NCBI GenBank assembly: GCA_907165275.2
Contig: OU015661.1
Location: 4,533,501-4,597,500 of the forward strand
DNA: 64,000 nucleotides
From: Zygaena filipendulae
Lineage: Eukaryota; Arthropoda; Insecta; Lepidoptera; Zygaenidae
Reading direction: 5' to 3'
Position numbers and translations under genes: made by a program. The notes under the pieces were generated by a model that had not been told where the DNA came from, searched no databases, and saw only the letters and a program-made list of their open reading frames with translations. This document shows positions 45,239-58,600 of this stretch, in pieces (positions within the stretch are counted from its first letter, which is position 1; the number at the start of each line of letters is the position of its first letter).

Positions 45239-47678
45239 GTAGGGGGAGCACGAATTTTTTCGCTCTCGTCTAGTCGATATCGTCGTAATGTCAAAGCGTT
45301 TTTTTGTATGGAAAATCGTAGACGGAGAATGAACTAGACGAGGCATTCACGTATAGCGTAAGAGAAAGTGATATTCTTCCTATACACACATGTAAACTAC
45401 CAGTATTGCCACTAAATAACTTATTCCCAATTTCCAAGGTGTTTTAGCTTGTTTGGTGATGAAAAAGCCATAGGAAGTAAAATGTAGTTTTATAGGATAG
45501 GTTGTTTTGTATATAAACTATAAATTATCGTTCCCTGATGGTGTCGAGGGGATTTATAATATACTAGCTGACCCGCGCGGTTTCACCCGTGGTAAAACTC
45601 GGGAACTCGGAGTTCCCGCAAGAATTCCAGGATAAAATATAATTACAAACCTTCCTCATGGATCACTCTATCTATTGGTCAAAACTGCATCAAAATCCGT
45701 TGGGTAGTTTAAAGATTTAAGCATACATAGGGATATAGGGACAGAGAAAGCGACTTTATTTTATACTATGTAGTGAAGCGGGGCAAGTGAAATGAATACT
45801 ATGTAGGTGCAAATAACTTTTTATTGAAACTTAAGTTCCTTAGCGCACGGTACGGATGAGCAAACCAGCTTATTTCTCGTCAGGGCATCATAAAAGTTGC
45901 GCGCTTGGCTTATGGTTTTTGAAACGATTATTATTATTGCTTTCTTATTGGTTCGCGCCAGCTGCACTCATTGTAATTAAGTTTAGTTTTTCGAAAGAAA
46001 CTGCTTGGGAAATGCTTGACTTGAATCCTTGAATAGCTATTTGGTTTCCAATTTACACGACCAGTGCTTGCTATCCAGTTAATAAGAGTAACCAATTTAA
46101 AAGGCAATCTGAAAAAGAAAAAAAATATAGAATACACACTGTATTAACATGAAAAATTAAAAAAATATATGACGTGGACAATGTAGTTATCAGGCCTAAT
46201 ATTCTAAAATTTCCAAATCAAATCTAAAATTGTTTATTTCATACACTACTCATACAGTCAAGAGCATGCAAGATTTTCAGCCAGTCTTACACGCGAAGGG
46301 TACAGTACACGTGATTCTGTTGACGGTCAAATTGAACTTATTCGATTCGATACCGAAGTTTTAAAATACAGCGTCTGAGACATAGTTGACTCTCTCTTTC
46401 AGTATTTTATCCCACGTTAAAAAAAAAACAAATGATGGAAACGATTGGCACTTGGCATGAAACTTGGTCGAGTTAAATTAAAATTTCCAGTCTATTTTAA
46501 AGATATATGTATGTATGGCCTACTTAAATAAAGCAAGAAAAAGAAAAAAATATATGCATAAATTAATTAAATAGAGCGTTCTGACAGACAGATAACTTCA
46601 ATATCCACAAGCGAAATTAAGGTTGAACTGTGTCGAGTTCAGAAAATGAAAAATATGCGTTGACTGTATGCACTTAGTTTCTTTTGCCTCCTCTGAAAGA
46701 GGTAAATGTTTCCTAAAAAAATAAAAGTGACGTAATCTTTTAAGCGTGGCTGTGATTGGTGTTTCGTTGCAACGTTCCGTTTCACAAAATTAAAAATTGA
46801 ATATTTTGGAAACTATTACAATTTTTTTAGTAAATCTTTCACGATAACGCTTTTTTAAGGCTCTATTTTTGACATATTGACACAATTTCTTATAATCAAT
46901 TTCATGCAAGTACCCTATTTTGTTACACCTCATAGGTACCTACTAATATTATAAAAAATTGGGAAATTAAATCTGGGTAAGCTAGCAACCTTTGTCGTAG
47001 TATAACCCGACATATTACGGAAGGCATAGTAACGACGTGGTAAGGACATAGTCGCCATTATGGAATAAGGACTACGTAATTTGGCAAGATTATACATTAA
47101 AATAAGAAGGCAAATTAATGTTGATTTTTTTGTTATATTTCTACGATTTATACCACAAAGCTGTTATTATGAATATATTTGCTATTTTGCACAAACAAAA
47201 CACATTTACATGAAAGTAAATCATTACATACCGATGAAATGTTACATACTCCGTTTTCCTTTCATTACGACTCTTACAGCTTAAAATACAACATATCACT
47301 ATGTCCACAACAAAAACAAACACTTTAAACACGATATGAAAGTCTATTTAGCTTTCAATAATTGAAAAAAACAACGTTTTTTATCAAAATAAACAAAGAG
47401 CGCTTCGCTTTGTTGGGCAAACTATAACTTTGCCCAACAAAAAAAACCTATACGCTAGATAAGGACAAAAGATAATTGGAAATCTCTTTCACTCTTAAGA
47501 ACTTAGCCATAACACTGTCTCGCTTACTATTAGAAAGAGAAGGAAATCGCCTCATCTATTCATTCTCCATCTACGATGGAAAATGAACAACACTGGATAG
47601 GTGGCGCTGTTTATTTCCCATACAAAAAAAATGCTCGATATCGACTAGACGAGAGCGAAAAAATTCGTGCCCCCTACT
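45239..47678. mobile_element. 2.4-kb element with long TIRs (TAGGGGG...GCTCTCGTCTAGTCG)
   Basis: The left end (45239-45390) and right end (47500-47678) are inverted: GCACGAATTTTTTCGCTCTC, GTCTAGTCGATATCG and a tract with CGTAGACGGAGAATGAA against TTCATTCTCCATCTACG-like sequence. Between them lie a CCCGCGGG-family repeat (45560-45760), a truncated MITE (46485-46918) and AT-rich DNA. No transposase frame is seen. Confidence 0.65.
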
Positions 47679-48690
47679 GATCCTATCCAAAATTCCGAAT
47701 CCGCATCCTTTTCATGTTTATCTGGGGGCACGGCAGTGCCCCCGCCAAGTCGAGCAACAAAAGCGGCACGGCCGTACTATCCTTTTCTCGAAGCAATTCA
47801 GGCCATTTTCGATCCCCTATAACTTCGTTGTGGATAAAACTAGAAGCCTGAATTTTTAGTAAACAAGCAGGTATTGTACAAAGACGGTATAATTTAAATT
47901 TCATTCGATTTGAACCAGTAGTTTAGGAATTATAACTAGTCAAAGTTTCTTAATTTTGTAGGTCACTCACTCACTCACTCACTCACTCACTCACTCACTC
48001 ACTGACCGATCATCAAAATTCTAAGGCACTTCTAGCAGACATAGAAGTTTGAAATTTAGAATACAATTAGTGTTTATTGTATAAATCAAGGAAAAATTAA
48101 AATATTTAGCAATTTCGGTCCAGTTTTCGAGATACACTAACTGCATAAATAACTTTGTAATCCCATATAAATGTATGGAATTACAAAGTTATATATGCAG
48201 TTATATGTACCAACTGCACAAATAACTTTGTAATCCCATATAAATATATGAGACTAGCTGTTCCCCGCGGTTTCACCCGCGTTAATTTCGGAGATCCCGC
48301 GGGAATTCAGAGATGCAAAGTAGTTAGTACCCTATATCCCTAGGTTTTCTTTACCCCTGACAACGTGCATGCAAAATTTCATGAGATTTCACCAGCGTTA
48401 ATTTCGGAGATCCTTCGGGAATTCCGAGATAAAATTACCCTAATCTGAATGCTCCAACGATTTTCATGAAATTTTGTATACAGGGGATTTCGGGGGCCAT
48501 AAATCGATCTAGCTAGGATTCATTTCTGGAATTCCCGCGCGAACTCTGATATCAACGCGGGTGAATTAATTATTGCATACTACACGTTGTCAAGGGTACA
48601 GGAAAGGTCATAGGGTAGTACTTTTATCTCAGAATACCCGCGGGATCTCCGAAATTAACGTGGGTTAAACCGCGGGGAACAGCTATTTAA
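47679..48690. repeat. Common lepidopteran repeat with a (CACT)n tract, then CCCGCGGG repeats
   Basis: It contains GGGGCACGGCAGTGCCCCCG, AAAGCGGCACGGCCGTACTA, a CACT microsatellite at 47964-48004 and a hairpin around AACTGCATAAATAACTTTGT (48125-48240). From 48240 to 48690 three CCCGCGGG-family pieces follow, mixed in orientation. The element class is not known to me. Confidence 0.6.
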
Positions 48691-48933
48691 GCCGTTGCCC
48701 AGATATTAATAAATAATAGTAATAAGTGTAGCTATAGTTACCTACCTAGATATAAAGTGTAGATACATAGTTACCTAGACATAATTATGTTCAAAGGTAC
48801 AATGGTCAACGGAATGAAAAAGCAAGAATGGGGCATGTGTTTATATATATTATAAAGTTGTACCAAAATCTTTCAAGTTATTAAAGTAGACTAAATTGCT
48901 CAAAGGAGGAAGACCATTTACAAAAAGAAATGA

Positions 48934-49505
48934 GATCCCATCAAAAACAAACTTGTAAAAAAGTCCAAGTCTCGCAACTCACTTCTTCTACAGTAAAAAG
49001 TTGTGAGATCAATGTAATACCAAGTCGGTTAATTTTTTCAGTGCCTACTTAAGGGTCCTTCTGTCTAAAGTTATCATGTTATAAGCTAATCTAATAACAT
49101 TTTATAGTGACCATATCAAATTTAAAAACCTTTTATGTTTTAAATAGATTGATTGGCTTGGCGATCACGTGAAAACACAATGTATCATAATTAAATTATA
49201 TTATAATTAAATTAGATTTAGGTTTAGAACCATAATTATGTATTACATGTGAGATATATTGTGTTTTCACGTGATCGCCAAGCCAATCAATCTATTTAAA
49301 ACATAAAAGGTTTTTAAATTTGATATGGTCACTATAAAATGTTATTAGATTAGCTTATAACATGATAACTTTAGACAGAAGGACCCTTAAGTAGGCACTG
49401 AAAAAATTAACCGACTTGGTATTACATTGATCTCACAACTTTTTACTGTAGAAGAAGTGAGTTGCGAGACTTGGACTTTTTTACAAGTTTGTTTTTGATG
49501 GGATC
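48934..49505. repeat. Near-perfect 253-bp inverted repeat at the HMG20A promoter
   Basis: The arms 48934-49186 and 49253-49505 are equal in length and complementary, with one mismatch noticed near the inner ends (ATACATTG against ATATATTG). The spacer is 66 bp and AT-rich. Landmarks are AAGTCCAAGTCTCGCAACTC, AGTGCCTACTTAAGGGTCCT and GCGATCACGTGAAAACACAA. The outer edge is 126 bp before the HMG20A ATG. Transcription would give a hairpin of about 250 bp. Confidence 0.97.
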
Positions 49506-49631
49506 ATCGTTTCCCTGCCTTGAAACTGGCAAAATGCGCAAACCGCGCGACGCCATAACAATAAAAAAAAATACATTTTTTAAATCTTAATTTGCTTGCC
49601 TTGCAAAGAAAAATAATAGTAATAAATATTA

Positions 49632-52600
49632 ATGGAGGAAGAAACAACTCAATCCGAAACACCTCCAGTGACCCAGCAAATTGAAGAAGTTCCTAAATCT
49701 CCAGCAGATGTGGATGTCTCTGTGTCTCTACCAGTGGTTTTGAACATAAGTCAGGATGCAACCGCTGGTGCAAAAGAAGTTACTGTTCAAAAACCGTCGC
49801 CAAAAAAACCTAAAAAGCGGAAGCCCAAAGTCCCGCGTGATGTGACTGCTCCACGGCAACCACTTACGGGTAATTACTAATATAAAAAAAAAAAATTTAA
49901 GTATTTTTTTCAATGTTTTAAAAATGACGAATAAATTTGTTTAGGTTATGTAAGGTATCTTAATGAGCGACGAGACCAGCTCCGCGCTGAACATCCTGAA
50001 ATGGGGTTTGCAGAGTTAACTCGTCAGTTAGCAAGTGAGTGGAGTAAACTGCCTGTTGAAGAGAAACAACAATACCTTGATGCTGCTGATCAAGATAAGG
50101 AGAGGTATCTTAGGATTTTAGTTTTATTTGAATGTAATCCTAGATAAGTAGTATAGAAAAAATTCAATTGTTTGACAGATACATTAGAGAATGGTCTGAA
50201 TATAAAAAAACAGATGCTTACAAAGAGTTCAGAAGACAGCAGATGGAACAAAAGGATACTCCTGTAGCCACTAAAAAGGTTCGAGCTAACAATACAGTTG
50301 CTCAAGATAACACCACAGCAAGCTCAGGTAATCAGTTGCCTTTCAATTTACCCATAAGAACATTAAAATTCCTATTGAAATATTAACCACAGCCCACAAC
50401 CTATGCTATTGAAATTTTATATCTTTTCTACTTGTTTATGTAGTAACAACTATTGCTATTTCCAGTTCACCAAAAAAAAAACAATAATTGATATTAATCA
50501 AATGGTTTATCACTGAAATAAAAACTTTTTACAGTACCTGTAATAAAAAAATCTTTTATACTTACGTTTAATTACTCTTACACTTGTACTTTTTATTTAA
50601 AAATGGAGTATTTTGTGTTTTAGTGTGTCCACATGCATTACTTATATAATGTATTAATGAATTAACTGAAAGTAGTTTGCTCAGAATCGACTTCCGAATC
50701 AATCACACCATGTTTTAGTATATTTTTCATTTTTACTTCTTTCTTTGTCGCTCCCTTGCAAATGAGGATCGTGACCATATGTAACGCGTCTCCATATGCT
50801 TCTGTCCTGTGCCAGTTCAATCGATTGTTGTAGAGTTTCCCCTGTTGCCTCTACAATGCTCTTGCACCATCGTGTTGGAATTCGGCTCCTGGAGCGCTTC
50901 CCCTGCATCTGTCCCACGATCAACAGCTTCTCCAGCTCATGCATATGTGATCGCATTATATGTCCAAAGAAGCTTAGTTGACCCTCCAGGCATAGAGAGG
51001 TGAGTCGTTTTTTGATGTGGAGCTCTTGTAGGATCGATTCGTTTGTCCTCATGGCTGTCCATGGTATCCTCAGCATTCGTCTCCAGCACCACATTTCAAA
51101 AGTGTTTATTTTGCTCATGTCACGACTTTTGAGGCACCAGGTTTCCGCCCCATACAGGATTTCTGCCCCGTATACCCCTGTTCCTCCAAATTTTCTCCAG
51201 GCTTGACATTGCACTTTTAGCCATTCCTATACGACGGTTCAGCTCATTAGCACAACTGCTGTCCTTCGTAATGAGGGAACCCAGGTAAACGAATTGTTCG
51301 ACCTTTTTGTAGTCTTTGAGGGCTAGTGAAGGATGAAGTTTGTGTTCCCGATCCACCGACATCTATCATTTTTACTAGCCCATGTCTAAATAATTTATAA
51401 TACAATATGTGGGGTGTATGCCACTCGTAGCAAAAAAATCGAACCAGCCATTGACACGTAGGTGCTAACGTACCGCTTGATATTTCGTAGATAGGTCACC
51501 TCAAAACTAATGTTGAATAAAATTTTTAAACTATTAATTTATTCGACATAATTTATATTTTAGTCACATAATTGTTTATTTTTTTAAAAGAGGTGTATCA
51601 GGTTTTTGTCTAATTCATTAACACGTTGTATTAGGAAACGTATACTACGTGACCCATTTTTGTAAATTTTCCCCTTCTCCTCGACTCGTGTAGTATATGC
51701 TAAGATCGACCCCCCTCCTCTAGTTGTGACATAGTTATTCATAAATATGTTTCTAAATAATTTCTTTGTGACCTATTGTAGTTACTTGTGTGCTTTAAAG
51801 TGTATTCTTTTTTTTTTCAATTAGTGGTTGTTCAAACAACAGAGCAAACAGTTTCTTCATTGATCAGCAATAATTTGACAACTCCTGTTAGTGTTCCAAG
51901 GCAAGTTACACCACCTCGGCCTAGACCATGTATAACACCAGCCTCTGTGAGTTACTTTTCTTAAATAAAATATTAATAGTATAATAATAATAATAATAAT
52001 AAGCCTCTTATCCTGAACTGTTTCTTTGACTTTGTGGTTAACTCTTATCTTTAAGTTATAAGATATCTCTGAATTCAGTGTGCCTCTTGGCAAAGGCCTC
52101 CTCTAACAATTTCCATTGTACTCTGTCTCTTGCAACCCTTCTCCATTTTGAGCCTGCTGTTAATTTTAGTTCGTCTTCCCATCTCTTGCTTTGTCTTCCT
52201 CTGTTCCTTTTCCCATCTCTAGGGTACCAGTCAGTTATGATGTTGCTCCACTTTTCTTGTTTATCACGTATCATGTGTCCAGTCCATCTCCACTTCAAAC
52301 TATCTATTCTAGAGAGTATGTCTGTGACTTTAGTCTTACTTCTTATGACAGTGTTTCGTATCTTATCTTGTTTCTTAATACCTATCATACTTCGTTCCAT
52401 AGCTCTTTGGCAGTGTTCCAGCATGTTTCTGTGATGTTTTGTGAGAGCCCAAGTTTCACACCCGTATGTAATACATGGGAGAATGCAGGTATTGAAGACC
52501 TTCCTTTTGATACCAGTACTCAGATCTGTGGATTTCATGATCTCTTTCAGTGACCAATATCTCTTCCATCCGTTAGCTATTCGTCTTTTTATTTCTTTTG

Positions 52601-55600
52601 TAGTTGTGTCTGTATGTGAGATGATTTGTCCTAAATAGATATATTCATCTACATATTCAACGGGTTGGTTGTTAATTTTTATTTCATATTTGTTTGAATT
52701 TGTTAATAGCTTCGTTTTGTTTATATTCATAGATAAGCCCAATTTCTTGCTCTCTGTATTTAGTTCTTGTATCATTTTTTCTAGGCTCCCTGGTTGCTCT
52801 TCAAATAAAACAATATCATCAGCGAATCTAAGATGGTTTAGTTTTTTACCGTCTATATTTAATCCATGTTGGTCCCATGTTAGCTTTCGAAATATGTTTT
52901 CCAGCACCGCGGAGAACAGCTTTGGAGACATCGGGTCGCCCTGTCTGACGCCTCTTTTTACTTGAAATGTTTCACCCAAGGTTTCCATTTGTACTCTTGC
53001 CTTACTGTTAGAGTAAATGTTTTTAATGGTGTTTATGTACACTGTCGGGATTCCTTGGTTCTGTAAGCTTTCCCATATGGCTGTGTGGCTAATGCTGTCA
53101 AATGCCTTAGAATAATCGATAAAAGCCATATATAGCGGTTTGTTGTGCTCATTGTATTTTTCCATAATTTGCTTGACTGTGTGAATGTGATCTGTTGTGG
53201 AGAAGTTTTTTCTAAAGCCAGCTTGTTCCTTCGGTTGGTTTTCATCAAGTGTATTGCTTATTCGGTTCAAAATTATTTTGGAAAAGATTTTATATATGTT
53301 AGACATCAAACTTATCGGTCTGTAGTTCCCTATGTCATCTCTTTCTCCTTTCTTATGTATAAGAATGATGTGGGATGTCTCCCATTGTTCTGGAACCTGT
53401 CCCGATCTCAGGATGCCGTTGAAGATTTTAGTTAGAATGGGGACCAGTTCTTCTATGGTTCCTCTCAGTAGTTCGTTTGTGATTTTATCAGGACCTGGTG
53501 CTTTGTCTAACTTTTGGCTTAGTATGGCTTTCCTAGTTTCACTGGGTAATATGTCAGGTTCTGGGTTCACTAAGAGCAGATTATAATTTAGGGTTTCTTG
53601 ACTTACATGTGTATTGGGGTCTTGGTTAGAATATAGATTGCGGTAGAATTTTGTAGCTATTCTATTTATGTTCTTTCGGTCTGTTACATTTTTTTGGTTG
53701 TTTTTCAATTTCGGGATCCATTGGTTTGATTCTCGGAGTTCCTTTAAAGCTTTTCTAGTTCCTCCTGTTCTTGCTATATGTTTTTCTAGAGTTTGCAACC
53801 TTTTAACTTTCCTGTCCTTTTTTATACCTTCTTTGATTTTTTTGCTTAAGTCAGTTATTTTTTGAATGTTCTGTTTCCTTACTTTGCAGTCAAGTAAACT
53901 TTTTCTATCATTTATAAGTTGTAGTGTTGAGTTACTTAAATTATATTTATGTTGTGGTCGTTTTTGTTCTTTTTGACATGTAATGTTGTTTTGTAATTTG
54001 TTGTAACTTGTTTTTACATCTATTGTATCTGTTTCTGATAGTTCTCTGCTGAGTGATGACAAGGAATTCTCCATTCTTTTGTTGGGTTCTGTGCTGCATG
54101 TCGGGAGTGTGTCATGTATAGCAAACTTTCTGGATTGTTTGGGTGGTATAGTCTTGAATGACGCCCTTACCATGCGGTGGTCGGTATTAAAGTTTAATTT
54201 TGATATAACTGCTGTGTCCGTAAATAGATTTGGGTGGCTGCTTATAATATAGTCTATTTCGTTTCTATGATTCCCGCCTGGAGAGATCCAAGTCCACTTG
54301 TTGTTTTTGTTTTTCTTAAAAATGCTATTTAGGAGGGTTAGATTGTGTTCTAATAAGAATTCAACCAGCCTTTGTCCATTTTTGCTTCTTTTGCCGTAGC
54401 CAAAGTTTCCTAACACATATTCTTCATTACATTGTTTTATTCCCACTTGAGCATTAAAATCTCCCATTAGTACGATTATGTTTTTTGAGTAATTACTTAT
54501 AATAGCTTGGGATAGTTCATTGTAAAAAGATTCATGTTCAAGTTCTTTTGCTTGTTCCGTGGGAGCATAGGCTTGGATAATTGTCCATGTTTTTTTGAAG
54601 CTAGGTAATTTGATGTTGAGTATAGCAGTTCGGTCATTAATTCCAATGAATTCTATTATGTATTCTTTGAGGTGCTTATTAACTATGAATCCGACCCCTC
54701 CTTGTCCTTCGGTATCTCCTTTGTTAAATAACACGAAGTCCTTGTGCTCTTCAATACGTTCTCCTGTTCTTCTCATTTCACTGATTCCCAAAATGTTCCA
54801 TTTTAGGTCCTTTAATGCTTCTTCGAGTTCCGATAAAGATTCTGGTGTTCGTAAAGTTCTGGTATTTAGAGTTGCTATGTATAGTTTGTTCTCATTCCTT
54901 TTGTTTTTTGTTCTTGTTAGAGGGTGATGGTCTAATTCCTCGCGGTGACCAACCGTATTGAGGAATATTGTGTTATGCTTTGCTTGATTGTTAGTTTTAT
55001 TAGTATTGCTTTCCGTTTCCCGGCTACCGCGATTTATTAGTTTTTTGATTTAGTTTCTTCTGCCTGTGGCTTTTTCCTGTTTTTAATTAGTTCGAATGCA
55101 TTCATTCTTGAAAGTTTGGTGGGTTGTGTTATGTTTGTTTCTTCGCAGTCTCTGTTATAGTGGGCATCGTTAGTTGGTGGTGTAGGTGGGGGTGAAGAGG
55201 GGACCCTTTTCCTTTTTTCTTTGTTCTTCTCGGGTACTGATTTCTCTTCTATTAAAAGTTGATCGTATTTTAGGACTGCGTATTTTCCTGCTTCCCTAGC
55301 TTCTTTCAGTTTTGGAATTAGACTTTTCCTGATTTCTAAGACATCTTTAGGAAAATCTTCAGATATATATATGTTTTCTGGGAACTTGGTCTTGTTTTTT
55401 AGTATCTCTGTTCTCCTCCAGCCCAATGTGAGCGTTATTTTAACTGGTCTCGCCTTTACCTCATTTCTTCCACCAATTCGATGTGCCTTGCTCACTTCCC
55501 ATTTATCCCATTCACTTAGGTTAAGATTTCGTTTTTTGTTTGTATTATTAAGCATTTCCAAAACTTTGTCCATTAGATCGGCCCCGTTTTCTTCTTTGTC

Positions 55601-58600
55601 TTCTTCCAGTCCATAGATAATCAAGTTGTTCTTTCTCGTTTCTAGCTCTAGTCCTCTCACTTTAGATTTTAAAACTTTAATCTCCCCTTTCAGTGACTCG
55701 TTTTCCTCTTTAATTGGTCTTAGTTTGTCTTCTATTATTGTAGTTATAGTTTTTTTAACGTTTTCTGTAATACTCTCCGTTTGGTTGTGAAGTTCTAGTT
55801 TTAACTTGTTATAAAGTAAATTCAGTTGCTCTTCCATTTTTATTTTATTTTTATACCTTTAGTAGTTTCAGTAGTTTAGTAGTTTTTGTTTTCTATTGGC
55901 AACACTAGTTTTTGTCGTGTCAATTTCGTGTGTTGTCACTTTGACACTCTGACTGTTGTTGACAGCCTGTCAATCAATCGACCTTGTTTATGTGGTTGGT
56001 TAAAAATGACACTCTTAGTTTGGTTGGGTTATAATTTTCGGTTTTTTCCTATACAGTTTTCACGATTTTTAAACAGCCTTATCCAAAACTTTCACTTTCA
56101 CAATATCCATTAGTCTCTTAAGTATGATTATTTTCTATCCCACACACTTTTAAACAATTTTAAACAATTTTTATTAGTATTTTACACTAGAGCTGCCCAC
56201 AATGATGTTGATAGTTCGGTAACGGAGGGTAGGTCCAAATATTAATAGTATCTTGTACCAATAATTAAATCTAGATTTAGTCAAATTTATATTCTAATCT
56301 AGCAGCTTCATTTAGCTCAGACTAGCTGTGCCTTGTGGTTTCACCCGTGTGAGTTTCGGAATTCCTGCGGGAACTATTTTTCTTCTAAAAGTAGCCTTAG
56401 TTACTCCTTATAACATCAGCGACATGCTAGTAAAAGTCCCGTTAAAATTGGTCCAGCCGTTTCAGAAATTAGCCGGAACAAATAGACAGACACAAAAATA
56501 AAAAAAATTAATTTTTTAATGAATTCTTTCTTATGCATTTAATTATAAAACTGTTAATTTGGAATTACAAACAGACACTTCAATTTTATTTATATTATAT
56601 TTAGCTAATAATATAAAGCTTGCAAAGACAGTAAAGTTGAAATTTCAATCCAACTGGAAGAAATAAATTAAATTTAAACTAATATGTATAATTTAAGTAA
56701 ATATTTGGTGCAAGACATTTTGTCATTAAAAACTTTATTACAGGGTGAAGAGTTAGCTGGTGGTGACACAGATATACCAATATTTACTGATCAATTTCTA
56801 CAGCATAATAAACTAAGAGAATCTGAGCTGAGACAGTTAAGAAAAGCAAATTCTGACTATGAGCAACAGGTTAGTTACACTTTTCAATATAAAGTTTAAA
56901 CTGTCTGCCACTATTTGTATTTGTAGACCAGCTGGTTTCTCTTAACTTAATGTTTGAGGGCCCTTTTTGTGTGTGATGGGAATTGGGTTCGGTATTCATG
57001 CCAACCTAGCTTCCCTTCTTACTTTGTAACAAGGTGGTACCTTGTTATGATATCTTGCCTCATTTCAATTACTTATTATTTTTTTAAACCGGTTGTATTT
57101 TCTATTCTAATTTACCATTCCTTTTATTACATTGTAAATTATTATATTTTCCTTTTTTATTTCGTTTTATGACACATTAATATTATTCTACTACGTATCT
57201 AATAAGTTATATTATCACTCCTAAAAAACTTAATTTTAGCTGGAGGTCTACCTCTCCCTCAACATACGAACTTAACAAGTTTTCTATATGTTAACGATTG
57301 TAGAATGTCAATTTGACTTGGGGGGCTAGAAACTCCGCAAGTTTCTGACGTCACGCGTCGCTTACTGCTTCCGGGGTATTCCTAGGTGCTTAGCTTGGCA
57401 CAATGCTACTCTTTTGCATTCAAGTAACACGAGAGCAGCTGTTTCTTCAGCCCTCATGCATTCTCTACAGTTTTTTAAATTGTTTTGTGGTTCTTGATAT
57501 AAAACCAAGCAGACCAGTACACCTCAGTGTCTTGAGAATGAGTTTGTCAAGATCATGCTGTAAGACCAAGGCATTGGCATTGGTCTGGACAGAAGAGAAG
57601 ATTTTTAGATCATATGCGTAAAGTAAGCAAGGACAACTTAAAATTTTAGTTAAATCATTGATAAATATAATAAATAAAAGCAGTCCCAGGTGTAAACCTT
57701 GAGGAACTCCCCAGGTGTCCATCATAGGTGATGATAAGACTCCTTTAAGCGCAACTAGAAGACTCCTACGTGATAAATTTCATACATTCATCATTACATT
57801 CATTATAAATAATTTAGCAAAACATATTTTAGAATGCTATCCTTCAAAGACATGCAGAGGAAGTGAGTGGGGCCACGTCAAAGCTGCGCGCCGAGACTTC
57901 GGCGGCAGCGGAAAGGACTGCCGCCCTTGTGGCACACCGGCGGGCTCTGGTGGCTGCGTTAGTGCAAGCTATGCACACACTTGCATTGCCTGGTGAGATT
58001 GAAAATTGTGAAGTGGATTATTATTATTAATAATCAACATCACAAATTATTCTTACTTTTGAACCGACTTCCCAAAAAGGAGGAGGTTCTCAATTCGACA
58101 CGTATGTATTCTTTTTTTATGTTTGTTACGTCATAAGTCTCAACTGCGTGAACGGATTTTGATTTTATTCTATTTTTGTTTGAAAGGGTATACTTCCACT
58201 TAGGTCCCATTGCCACCAAGTCAGTATCTGATGGTGGGATCTTGGAGAAATCGAGGGAACTTTTCAAAAATTATAGGCATACCTATAGCGATATGGGTAT
58301 TTTTTATAGTAAATCGTTCATTAGCTTTCGAAAAGCAAAATTTGAAGAAGTGGAACTGATCATGAAGACTACAGATGGTCATCGGAACTACTCAACAATA
58401 ATACATATGTATTTCACGATATGGTTCCGATTGGAGCAATTTGGAAAATTGTTTTTTTGTTTGAAAGGGGATACTTCCAAATTGGTTAAATTGTCTCCAA
58501 GTCAGGATCTGATGATGGGATCTTGGAGAAATCGCGGGAAATCATCAAAATTTATAAGCACACCTGTGGCAATTTGGGTATTTTTTTAGTAAATCGTTTA

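Larger units (their letters stand above)
51983..56236 (-). mobile_element. Full-length RTE-like LINE with 15-bp TSD in HMG20A intron 4
   Basis: Reads right to left: a ~400-bp 5' UTR, ORF1 (55837-55037), ORF2 (open frame 55049-52056), and a (TTA)n-type 3' tail (plus-strand ATAATAATAAT at 51983-52001). Identical flanks AAATATTAATAGTAT stand at 51968-51982 and 56237-56251. Both ORFs lack internal stops. It is antisense to HMG20A and begins 22 bp after the exon 4 donor. The clade is RTE/Proto2-like by ORF2 similarity; this needs a tree. Confidence 0.92.

Noticed and set aside
52078..53865. Several plus-strand ORFs of 65-120 codons
   Set aside because: Antisense shadows of the intact LINE ORF2.
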